Shown: positions 7,655 to 14,379 of the stretch, one piece after another
Numbering within the stretch: position 1 is the stretch's first letter
Layout: each line of letters opens with the position of its first letter
Assembly (NCBI GenBank): GCA_018714965.1
Contig: DVML01000002.1
Coordinates: 1 to 32,573, forward strand
Origin: Fimihabitans intestinipullorum
GTDB lineage: Bacteria; Bacillota_I; Bacilli_A; RF39; UBA660
Reading direction: 5' to 3'
Length of the DNA stretch: 32,573 bases
The notes under the pieces: model-generated
What the model was told of the DNA's origin: nothing
Databases searched by the model: none
Seen by the model: only the letters and a program-made list of their open reading frames with translations
Program-made: the position numbers and the translations under genes

Positions 7655-8491
7655 CTAAAATAACTCTTTTACAATCAAATCTTCTGAGTGTAGATTATTA
7701 TTTTTACCCAATAATAAATTCTCATAAAATTTAATTAAATACGTTTTATCTTCTTTAATATTTAAATAATTATTGAAGTAATTACTTCTCACTAATGCAT
7801 TTCTAAAATATACTGATTTATCTTTAAACAATGAATTATCTACATTATATCCTAAACTAATTAAATATTTTTCTATAAATAATGCAGTTGTTCTCGTGTT
7901 TCCTTCTCTAAAAGGATGTACTTGCCATATATTAGATGTAAAATCAGTAATATTTTTAATGACTTCTACAATAGACATATCTTTATATTTTTTTTCTTTT
8001 TCTAGACTAATATCATACTCTAATGATTCTACTAATGTTTTAGAATCTCCATAAGCAACAGAATCATTATTTAATATTTTTTCATGTTTAGAAAAATCAA
8101 TTTTTCTAAACTCTCCTGCAAATTCATAAACATCTTGAAATAAATATTTATGTATATATTTAAAATAATCTACTGATAATTCAAAATTATCTTTTTCCAA
8201 TAACTCAACAATTCGCATAGATACAAAATCACATTCCATTTCATTGTGATCGATAGTATCTGATTGTATTTGGTTACTATAATATTCTTTTAAACAGTGT
8301 TCTACTTCTTCTATGGTTAATTCACCTAAAACATTCTTTTCACTAATTTGCTCTAGATATTTAGATGGTTTTAAATTATCTACTTGTTGTAATCCAATTG
8401 CCATGTCCCATTGCAATTGTTTTATATAACCTTTAGGTTTTTGTTCTTCTTGATAAGGATTCATACTAGAATCTAAATCTTTTTCTATCAT
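7655..8491 (-). CDS. Fic-domain protein (probable AMPylase/toxin-like enzyme)
   Basis: Fic enzymes transfer AMP or related groups from nucleotides to proteins. The core is clear: LFQDVYEFAGEFRKIDFSKHE, then the active-site loop HPFREGNTRT (about residues 192-201), with catalytic His and the EGN anion hole present. The canonical HxFx(D/E)GNGRxxR is altered: the second Gly is Thr and the final Arg position is Ala, a variant common among Firmicutes Fic proteins. About 80 N-terminal residues (AIGLQQVDNLKPSKYL, then GELTIEEVEHCLKEYY) form a helical region resembling VbhA-like antitoxin domains, but I find no clear [ST]xxxE[GN] inhibitory motif. I place the start at the ATG at 8491, 5 bases after GGTGA. 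A GTG at 8500 in frame is possible but has a weaker site. First gene of the fic-mazG-helicase operon. The target protein is unknown. Confidence 0.85.
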   Translation of the reverse strand: MIEKDLDSSMNPYQEEQKPKGYIKQLQWDMAIGLQQVDNLKPSKYLEQISEKNVLGELTIEEVEHCLKEYYSNQIQSDTIDHNEMECDFVSMRIVELLEKDNFELSVDYFKYIHKYLFQDVYEFAGEFRKIDFSKHEKILNNDSVAYGDSKTLVESLEYDISLEKEKKYKDMSIVEVIKNITDFTSNIWQVHPFREGNTRTTALFIEKYLISLGYNVDNSLFKDKSVYFRNALVRSNYFNNYLNIKEDKTYLIKFYENLLLGKNNNLHSEDLIVKELF

Positions 8492-8518
8492 TGCAATCAC
8501 CGAACTTTTCTTTTTATC

Positions 8519-8547
8519 ATTATATCATGTGTGAAAATAATAGTAAA
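8519..8547 (-). promoter_or_regulatory. Promoter of the fic-mazG-helicase operon
   Basis: On the minus strand TTTACT (8542-8547), 17 bases, then a perfect TATAAT (8519-8524), upstream of fic. This is a sigma-A-type promoter. No other promoter-like site is evident inside the tightly spaced three-gene operon. Confidence 0.6.
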
Positions 8548-8605
8548 TTAATCTTATTATAATTAATGACTCCTCATTTGAATGTTTTATTGATTTTATA
8601 GCATA

Positions 8606-8631
8606 CAAAAAACTAGGACTAACTCCTAGTT
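8606..8631 (-). terminator. Terminator of tRNA-His
   Basis: Perfect 8-bp stem AACTAGGA / TCCTAGTT with a 5-base loop (8611-8631). On the minus strand it is followed by a T run (8606-8612), just downstream of the tRNA 3' end. Confidence 0.8.
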
Positions 8632-8641
8632 ATTTTCATAA

Positions 8642-8718
8642 TGGGGCGGTATATCGGATTCGAACCGATGCATAACTGAGTCACAGTCAGCCGTGTTAAC
8701 CACTTCACCAATACCGCC
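8642..8718 (-). tRNA. tRNA-His (anticodon GTG)
   Basis: Read on the minus strand it folds as a full cloverleaf. The acceptor stem GCGGTAT pairs with ATACCGC. The anticodon stem GCTGA/TCAGT encloses the loop CTGTGAC, with anticodon GTG. The T-arm has TTCGAAT. The extra G at -1 (8718) faces C73 (8645), the identity mark of tRNA-His, and CCA is encoded (8644-8642). The gene stands alone with its own promoter and terminator. Its 3' end faces the accessory fic/cas9 side, as expected if DNA was once inserted at the tRNA 3' end, but no integrase or duplicated tRNA end was found. Confidence 0.97.
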
Positions 8719-8738
8719 ATGCCTCGTAGACAAATCTT

Positions 8739-8767
8739 ATTTTACCAAGAAAAAAACGATTTGACAA
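8739..8767 (-). promoter_or_regulatory. Promoter of tRNA-His
   Basis: Minus strand TTGTCA (8762-8767), a 17-base spacer, then TAAAAT (8739-8744), about 20 bases before the mature tRNA 5' end. Good sigma-A fit. Confidence 0.75.
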
Positions 8768-8814
8768 GTAAAACACCTAATTTTTATAAATCTTTTTATC
8801 TCATGTCATATACC

Positions 8815-8822
8815 CATACATA
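8815..8822 (+). promoter_or_regulatory. Possible sigma-E-type -10 element for the cotJ operon
   Basis: CATACATA differs by one base from the mother-cell sigma-E -10 consensus CATACAHT and lies about 40 bases before the cotJ start. In Bacillus cotJ is sigma-E dependent. No convincing -35 was found at the right distance, so this is a weak call. Confidence 0.3.
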
Positions 8823-8863
8823 ATTGTGCGGATACCATAGGATATGACTGAGGAGGATGATGT

Positions 8864-9325
8864 ATGAATCAAAATATACCAGATTTTAGACATTTCGCGC
8901 AAGCTAATATGAATGTCAACCCATTTAACAATATGAATTTCAATAAATGTATGTATACACCACAGGAAAATCCATCACAACTATACCAAGCATACGATGG
9001 ATTTATTCGTGGTAATATGTTCCCTGATTTATATAATCAATATAAAATATCAAAGCCATATGATATCGAACCGATGAATGAACAGGCACAACTACTTACT
9101 TATGTAGATGCCTTATGTTTTGCGCGTCATGATATTCAGTTATATTTAGATAACTTTCCGAATGATAAAGCAATGATACAGCTTTACAATCAATACCGAG
9201 AAGAGGCCAATCGTGCGACCAAACAATACGAAGAAAAATATGGTCCGCTTTGGATAACAAGCGATGCTACAAATGCATATCCATGGGCTTGGAATCAATT
9301 GCCGTGGCCTTGGGAAAATAAATAA
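8864..9325 (+). CDS. cotJAB: CotJA-CotJB fusion spore coat protein
   Basis: One 153-residue reading frame carries both small coat-associated proteins of the cotJ operon. Residues about 31-66 (PSQLYQAYDGFIRGNMFPDL) match CotJA. From M71 (MNEQAQLLTYVDAL, then LYLDNFPND, then YGPLW, ending WNQLPWPWE) the sequence matches CotJB from its own start methionine. In Bacillus these are separate genes of about 80-90 codons each. The product is expected in the mother cell, at or under the spore coat, together with CotJC. The ATG has GAGGAGG 7 bases upstream. cotJC follows after 11 bases. The first 30 residues are Asn-rich and of unclear function. Domain assignment is by recognised motifs; a sequencing fusion is unlikely because the joint is smooth, but it is not excluded. 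Confidence 0.85.
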   Translation: MNQNIPDFRHFAQANMNVNPFNNMNFNKCMYTPQENPSQLYQAYDGFIRGNMFPDLYNQYKISKPYDIEPMNEQAQLLTYVDALCFARHDIQLYLDNFPNDKAMIQLYNQYREEANRATKQYEEKYGPLWITSDATNAYPWAWNQLPWPWENK

Positions 9326-9336
9326 AGGAGGATTTT

Positions 9337-9894
9337 ATGTGGGCATATCAAAAAAAATTACAGTATCCCATAAATATTAAGAAAAAAGATCTACGCATGG
9401 CAAAATGTATTCTCACTCAATATGGTGGACCTGCCGGAGAACTTGCAGCTTCTTGGCAATATTTAAATCAACGTTATTCTATGCCAGATGATCGTGGAAA
9501 AGCATTATTAACTGATATTGGAACAGAAGAATTAGCGCACGTTGAGATGATCTCAGCGATGCTTCATCAATTAATGGAAGGGGCAACACCAGAGGAATTA
9601 AGAGCGGCTGGATTAGATGGAAATTACGCACAATTTGGTATGGACTTATTTCCATCCGATGCGAATGGTGTTCCATTTACGATGACTTATATCAAAGCTT
9701 CTGGAAATCCAATTTCTAATTTAGAGAGCGACATGGCAGCAGAACAACGTGCACGTGATACTTATGAACATTTAATGGATCTAACAAATGATCCTGATAT
9801 TCTTGCACCACTTGCTTTTTTAAGAGAGCGAGAGATTATTCATTACCAACGTTTTAAAGAATTACGTAATTATTATTTAGAGCAAATGAAATAA
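9337..9894 (+). CDS. cotJC: CotJC, manganese catalase-family spore coat protein
   Basis: 185 residues, full length for CotJC, a ferritin-like four-helix manganese catalase homologue of the spore coat. The metal-ligand helices are visible: GGPAGELAASWQY (E35), GTEELAHVEMISAM (E64/E65, H68), AEQRARDTYEHL and REREIIHYQRF. The start follows AAGGAGG with good spacing and lies 11 bases after the cotJA-cotJB fusion, so it is the second gene of a sporulation operon. A hairpin terminator follows directly. Catalase activity is known for some homologues, not proven here. Confidence 0.93.
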   Translation: MWAYQKKLQYPINIKKKDLRMAKCILTQYGGPAGELAASWQYLNQRYSMPDDRGKALLTDIGTEELAHVEMISAMLHQLMEGATPEELRAAGLDGNYAQFGMDLFPSDANGVPFTMTYIKASGNPISNLESDMAAEQRARDTYEHLMDLTNDPDILAPLAFLREREIIHYQRFKELRNYYLEQMK

Positions 9895-9922
9895 AAAATA
9901 CTACGGTATTTTTTATTTTTTT
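9893..9922 (+). terminator. Terminator of the cotJ operon
   Basis: Stem AAAAAATAC / GTATTTTTT with TACG loop (9893-9914), then a T-rich tract. It begins at the cotJC stop. Confidence 0.8.
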
Positions 9923-9950
9923 GTATGAGATAACAAAAGAATTCCATACT
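9921..9950 (+). promoter_or_regulatory. Candidate promoter of the lipoprotein gene
   Basis: TTGTAT (9921-9926), 18 bases, CATACT (9945-9950), just before the lipoprotein ribosome site. Weak match. Confidence 0.35.
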
Positions 9951-9967
9951 AACATTAGAGGTGAAAT

Positions 9968-10687
9968 ATGAAAAAATTACTACTTATATTTCTATCTATT
10001 TTTCTATTTACAGGTTGTTTCATTCATCGTCTATCCATATCACAAAAAGACGTATCTTCTATCGCTTATGACGAAGATACGATACAAAAAGAAGACTACC
10101 AAGAGATACTAGAAATTTTAAATAAAATCGATTTTCATGAAGTAAAAGAAGAGGAATCTAGTATGCATCAACTTCTTATCCATACGAAAAATGAAATCTT
10201 TCAATTGCAAATATCGGAAGCAAATACAATTCACTATAAAAAAGATCAAAAAATATATATCAGTAAAGAGACAAACGAAGTAAAAAAACTCGTAAAGGTA
10301 ATGGAAAAATTGACCAAAAAATACCGTGATACTTCATTCTTAAATATTAATATGCAGAACACTTTAGATAGCAAAGAAAATGATTTTATCGTACGTATAG
10401 ATAAAGAAGATCAATATATTAAACTTACTTCTAGTGAAGGAATTCGGAATTTTAAAATTCATCGTTTAGATTACTTTGATGATCAATATCACGATGTAGA
10501 TCTATTATATGAAAAGAATGTAATTTCTCCGGATGAAGCAGTTTATATTCGTATAAAAATTCCAGAAAAAATTGGTACGATTAAAATTTCATTTGAAACG
10601 AAAAATGGATATATCTACACTGCCATTCCTACGTTATCTGACGATAAAAACAAGTTAAATCTCCATGAGTCGATCACCCCAAAATAA
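9968..10687 (+). CDS. Predicted lipoprotein of unknown function
   Basis: 239 residues. It begins with a lipoprotein signal peptide: MKK, a hydrophobic stretch LLLIFLSIFL, and lipobox FTGC with Cys17, so the mature protein should be lipid-anchored outside the cell membrane. The rest is hydrophilic and charged, rich in Lys, Glu, Asp and Ile, with beta-rich C-terminal sequence, and shows no domain I recognise. The ATG follows AGAGGTG by 5 bases. It has its own terminator at 10687-10709 and sits between cotJC and ddl, transcribed in the same direction. A spore or envelope role is possible from context only. Confidence 0.8.
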   Translation: MKKLLLIFLSIFLFTGCFIHRLSISQKDVSSIAYDEDTIQKEDYQEILEILNKIDFHEVKEEESSMHQLLIHTKNEIFQLQISEANTIHYKKDQKIYISKETNEVKKLVKVMEKLTKKYRDTSFLNINMQNTLDSKENDFIVRIDKEDQYIKLTSSEGIRNFKIHRLDYFDDQYHDVDLLYEKNVISPDEAVYIRIKIPEKIGTIKISFETKNGYIYTAIPTLSDDKNKLNLHESITPK

Positions 10688-10709
10688 AACTCCATAATGG
10701 AGTTTTTTT
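10687..10709 (+). terminator. Terminator after the lipoprotein gene
   Basis: AAACTCCA / TGGAGTTT stem with a TAA loop, then a long T tract. It overlaps the lipoprotein stop codon and excludes an upstream start for ddl. Confidence 0.85.
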
Positions 10710-10762
10710 CTTTTTTTATAATTGAACGCTATCTTTTTTCATATACTGAAGTGAGGTGGCTT

Positions 10763-11758
10763 ATGAAAAAAGTTTGTGTCTTATTTGGAGGAACTTCTAG
10801 TGAGCATTTCGTATCTTGTCATTCTGCAGAATCTATTTTAGAAAATATCGATCGAAAAAAATATCATGTACATGCGATTTATATCGATCAAAACAATCAT
10901 TGGTACATAGGGAATGATGACTTCGAAGCAATTTATAATCAAACTTGGGTAGAAAAATACGAAGAGAATTATATCGAGAATGTGATTGAAGAATTGCAAA
11001 AATACGACGTGATCTTTCCAATGCTCCACGGAAAAAATGGAGAGGATGGAAGACTACAAGGAATGCTCGAATTATTTCAAATTCCATATGTGGGATGTTC
11101 TTCTATCTCTAGTGCGATTGCAATGGATAAGGACTTAACTAAGATTATTTTGAATGTTGCAAAAATTCCACAATTGCCTTATGTCGTCATCGATGAAAGA
11201 CGATATCAAATCAAAGACATTCTAAAGCATTTGGACTTTCCAATGATCGTCAAACCAAGTAACGGAGGTTCTTCGATTGGTATTGGCAAGGCAAATAACA
11301 AAAAAGAGTTAGCGCAATCTATTAGAGAAGCTGGAAAATACGATCATAAAATCATCATAGAACCGTTCATTCAGGCCAAAGAATTAGAGTGTGCGGTATT
11401 AGAACATAAAAAACTACATGTCTCTACCATAGGAGAGATCATTCCTGCAAACGAGTTTTACGATTATAATGCGAAATATGAAAATGCGAATTCTTTGACA
11501 ATCATTCCTGCTAATATTCCGAAAAACATAAGTAAACAAATACAAAAATATGCGAAAGCAGCATTTCGTGCAATCGATGGGAAGGAAATGGCTCGAATCG
11601 ACTTTTTTTACGATGAAAAAAACGATCAAATCTATCTAAATGAAATCAATCCATTGCCAGGATTTACAACGATCAGTATGTATCCTAAACTACTAATTCA
11701 CGATAAAATGACATACAAAAACATCATCAATTTACTTATTGATCATGCTTCTGTTTGA
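10763..11758 (+). CDS. ddl: D-alanine--D-alanine ligase
   Basis: ATP-grasp ligase making the D-Ala-D-Ala dipeptide for peptidoglycan precursors in the cytoplasm. It has 331 residues in the normal range. Seen: N-terminal VLFGGTSSEH (E14), MLHGKNGEDG, ATP-binding KPSNGGSSIGIG (164-175), omega-loop EFYDYNAKYE (231-240), metal ligands ARIDFFY (D280) and LNEINPLPGFT (E294, N296). The start is the ATG at 10763, with GTGAGGTGG just upstream. The longer frame from 10697 begins inside the previous terminator hairpin and is not credible. The gene ends by overlapping the convergent ABC-F gene by 16 bases. The omega-loop tyrosine fits D-Ala rather than D-Lac or D-Ser specificity (inference). Confidence 0.95.
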   Translation: MKKVCVLFGGTSSEHFVSCHSAESILENIDRKKYHVHAIYIDQNNHWYIGNDDFEAIYNQTWVEKYEENYIENVIEELQKYDVIFPMLHGKNGEDGRLQGMLELFQIPYVGCSSISSAIAMDKDLTKIILNVAKIPQLPYVVIDERRYQIKDILKHLDFPMIVKPSNGGSSIGIGKANNKKELAQSIREAGKYDHKIIIEPFIQAKELECAVLEHKKLHVSTIGEIIPANEFYDYNAKYENANSLTIIPANIPKNISKQIQKYAKAAFRAIDGKEMARIDFFYDEKNDQIYLNEINPLPGFTTISMYPKLLIHDKMTYKNIINLLIDHASV

Positions 11759-13362
11759 TTCTTATGAGAATAATACATTAATCTTTCTTTGGAATAATTT
11801 GTGATTTTTCCACTTGGTAATATCAACATACGATCGATTCCTATGCTTTCGACAAAGCTTGGATTATGACTAACTAAAATGATCGTACCTTTATAATCGT
11901 GAAAATTCTTTCCAACAATTGCTTGGGTATCAGGATCTAAATGATTGGTTGGTTCATCGAGTAAAATTAGATTTGCCTTTTGTAATATGACTTTACAAAG
12001 TGATATTCTTGCTTTTTCACCAGGGGATAATACTTTTACTTTCTTAAAGACATCATCTCCAAAGAAAAGAAAACTACCGAGAACTGTTCGCAGTTCTTTT
12101 TCGCTATATTCTTTTTCATCTACATTTTCTAATATCGTCTTATTTTCATCTAATAATTCTTGCTCTTGAGCATAGTATGCGAGATCCGTCTTATTTCCAA
12201 ACCAAATATTTCCTTCTTGTGGTTTTAATTCACTTGCTAATAGCTTAAGTAAAGTACTTTTTCCAACACCATTCTCTCCGACGATTAAAAATCTTTCGTT
12301 GTGATTAATCAAGAATGATAAATTGTTAATAATCTTTTCGCTATCAGGATAATGAAAGGAAATATTATTTACTTTCAATGGAATTTTAGATCCTTCTCTA
12401 CGTGGTTCGATATGCAGTTTTACTTTTTTATAGCTTTTCTCTCTTACTAATTGTTCTTTCATTTTTTTCTCTAGCATCTTCTCACGACTCTGTGCCATTC
12501 TCTTTCTCTTACCAGAAGAGTTAGAGTACAACAACACGATATCTCTTAACTTTTGCGTTTCTTTCTCTTGCTTTTCTATGAGTCTTTCACGTGCTTCTTT
12601 TTCCTTTTCTTTCTTTTTCAAATAAGTATCATAATCTCCTTGATATACGCTAATTTTATGCGATATTTTATCTAAATGCATAATCTTTGTAACAATTTGA
12701 TTTAAAAAGTTAATATCGTGTGAAATTACGAGTACCATACCATGATAGTTTTTTAAATATTGAATGATATAATCTCTCGTATCGATATCAAGGTGATTGG
12801 TTGGTTCGTCTAAAAGTAATATTTCCGGATTAGAATAGAGCAAATGAGCAAAGGCAATCTTCGATTTCTGTCCTCCTGATAGATCCATGAGTTTCATATC
12901 TAGTAATGAGCTATCGATATGCATATCATCGATGATTTGAAATAGAATTGATTCAGCTTGATAACAGTCATAATATTCTAATAATTCTTGTGTCTTTCCA
13001 ATTTCTTTCAATAATTTTCTCTGCTGTTTTTCATCGGTTTCTTCTGCTACTTTCTGATAAAGATTCGTTAACTTTGTTTCTAATTCTTCGATTGGACGAG
13101 CTTTCAATAAATATTCAAATACTGTCATATCTCGATCATCTAAAACGATCTCTTGTGGAAGATATCCAATTCTCTTTTTCTTAGAGATGACAAGTTTTCC
13201 ACTGTCTAACTCTTGCTCTCCTAAAATCACGCGAAAAAGAGTTGTTTTTCCGGCACCATTAACTCCTACAACTCCAACTTTGTCATTTTCTTCAATATGA
13301 AAGTTTGCATCTTCGTATATTTTTTCTGTGGAAAACGCTAAATTTAAATTTTTTCCGTTCAT
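11743..13362 (-). CDS. ABC-F family ATP-binding protein (ribosome-associated type)
   Basis: Soluble twin-ATPase protein without membrane segments. 539 residues with two nucleotide-binding domains: Walker A GVNGAGKTT and GENGVGKST, signatures LSGGQKSKIAF and LSPGEKARISL, and Walker B LLLDEPTNHLD twice. Between them is a charged, coiled-coil linker (KKKEKEKEARERLIEKQEKE region), the P-site tRNA interaction motif of ABC-F proteins. Such proteins act on ribosomes as translation factors or antibiotic-protection factors; the subfamily cannot be set by eye. I start at the ATG at 13362 (MNGKNLNLAF), 5 bases after GGTGA; a longer frame to 13404 lacks a ribosome site. Its 3' end overlaps ddl tail-to-tail. 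Confidence 0.93.
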   Translation of the reverse strand: MNGKNLNLAFSTEKIYEDANFHIEENDKVGVVGVNGAGKTTLFRVILGEQELDSGKLVISKKKRIGYLPQEIVLDDRDMTVFEYLLKARPIEELETKLTNLYQKVAEETDEKQQRKLLKEIGKTQELLEYYDCYQAESILFQIIDDMHIDSSLLDMKLMDLSGGQKSKIAFAHLLYSNPEILLLDEPTNHLDIDTRDYIIQYLKNYHGMVLVISHDINFLNQIVTKIMHLDKISHKISVYQGDYDTYLKKKEKEKEARERLIEKQEKETQKLRDIVLLYSNSSGKRKRMAQSREKMLEKKMKEQLVREKSYKKVKLHIEPRREGSKIPLKVNNISFHYPDSEKIINNLSFLINHNERFLIVGENGVGKSTLLKLLASELKPQEGNIWFGNKTDLAYYAQEQELLDENKTILENVDEKEYSEKELRTVLGSFLFFGDDVFKKVKVLSPGEKARISLCKVILQKANLILLDEPTNHLDPDTQAIVGKNFHDYKGTIILVSHNPSFVESIGIDRMLILPSGKITNYSKERLMYYSHKNQTEA

Positions 13363-13465
13363 ATTTATCACCAATACGCCTATTTTATCATAAAACCTGT
13401 GCAAAAGAATACTATATTTTCTATAATTCTGTGGAAATGTCCATATGATTCACAAAATGATAAAT

Positions 13466-13500
13466 AAAAAAAGAAATAACCTGTGGATTATTTCTTTTTC
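13466..13500 (-). terminator. Terminator of the SDR gene (also able to act on plus strand)
   Basis: AAAAAGAAATAA / TTATTTCTTTTT stem with CCTGTGGA loop, between the divergent ABC-F start and the SDR stop. T runs are present in both directions. Confidence 0.65.
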
Positions 13501-13522
13501 TTTCTTTTTTTCCTGTGGAAAA

Positions 13523-14311
13523 CTAAACTCCAACACTATTTGTCTCTGGTAATGTTGAACCTCCATCGATCACGACAGCTGTTCCTGTTATGTAACTTGA
13601 TTCGTCACTTCCTAAAAAGGCAGCAAGTTCTCCTAATTCTTCGATCGTTCCTAAGCGTCCCATTGGAATTCCTGCAGCGATTCCTTTTACGACACTAGCT
13701 GGATCTGTTGCATTGCTATCTTTTGCGATTCCTTCTACCATTGGCGTCATAATGTATCCTGGACAAATCGCATTTACAGTAATTCCGTCTTTTACAACTT
13801 CCATAGCAAGACATTTTGTAAATCCAATAAGTGCAGCTTTTGTCGTCGCATAAGCAACTTCTCCTGTATCTGCTACCATTGGTCCTGTAACAGAAGATAA
13901 GTTGACAATACGTCCATACTTCTTATCTTTCATATATGGCACTACCGCTTTTGTTACGTTCCATGTTCCTTTAATATTAATATCTAAATGGAAATCTCTT
14001 ACTTCGTCTGACATTTCTGTAAATGGTACTAGCTTGGCAACCCCTGCATTATTTACAAGGACATCGATCTTTCCGTACCTCTTTATAATATCGTCGATCA
14101 CAGCTTTTACTTGTGCTTGGTTACGGATATCAACCTTATATCCTAAGACATCTTTTTTCGCATCTTGGTATTCTTTTAGCGTATTAATTAAAACGTCAGA
14201 ATAATCTAAAATAATGACACGAGCACCATATTTTAAAAAGACATCTACGACACCTCTTCCATTTCCCATCGCACCACCAGTCACAACAGCCACTTTATTT
14301 TCTAATTTCAT
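13523..14311 (-). CDS. SDR-family NAD(P)-dependent oxidoreductase (UcpA/FabG-like)
   Basis: Classical short-chain dehydrogenase, 262 residues. Cofactor motif TGGAMGNGRG (11-20), NNAG structural motif (87-90), catalytic Ser in VNLSS (139/140), and YATTK (Tyr154, Lys158). The C-terminal PGYIMTPM and FLGSDESSYITGTAVVIDGG complete the fold. It resembles UcpA-type oxidoreductases; the substrate (sugar alcohol, ketone or acyl group) is not evident. The ATG at 14311 follows AGGAGGG with good spacing. The extra 15 residues of the open frame to 14356 run into the upstream terminator. Monocistronic, with terminators on both sides. Confidence 0.88.
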   Translation of the reverse strand: MKLENKVAVVTGGAMGNGRGVVDVFLKYGARVIILDYSDVLINTLKEYQDAKKDVLGYKVDIRNQAQVKAVIDDIIKRYGKIDVLVNNAGVAKLVPFTEMSDEVRDFHLDINIKGTWNVTKAVVPYMKDKKYGRIVNLSSVTGPMVADTGEVAYATTKAALIGFTKCLAMEVVKDGITVNAICPGYIMTPMVEGIAKDSNATDPASVVKGIAAGIPMGRLGTIEELGELAAFLGSDESSYITGTAVVIDGGSTLPETNSVGV

Positions 14312-14346
14312 GATTTCCCTCCTTCTATTCTCTTTCATTATATCAC

Positions 14347-14376
14347 GAAAAAACACATTCTATAAATAGAATGTGT
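14347..14376 (-). terminator. Terminator of the natAB-like operon
   Basis: ACACATTC / GAATGTGT stem with TATAAATA loop (14353-14376), then a T run on the minus strand. It directly follows the permease stop. Confidence 0.85.
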
Positions 14377-14379
14377 ACT

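Noticed and set aside
8642..8665. att site from duplication of the tRNA-His 3' end
   Set aside because: No second copy of the tRNA end was seen within 1-8600 and there is no integrase in the window.
10697..10762. N-terminal extension of ddl from the ATG at 10697
   Set aside because: That ATG lies in the stem of the previous terminator and has no ribosome site; the ATG at 10763 has one and fits the family.
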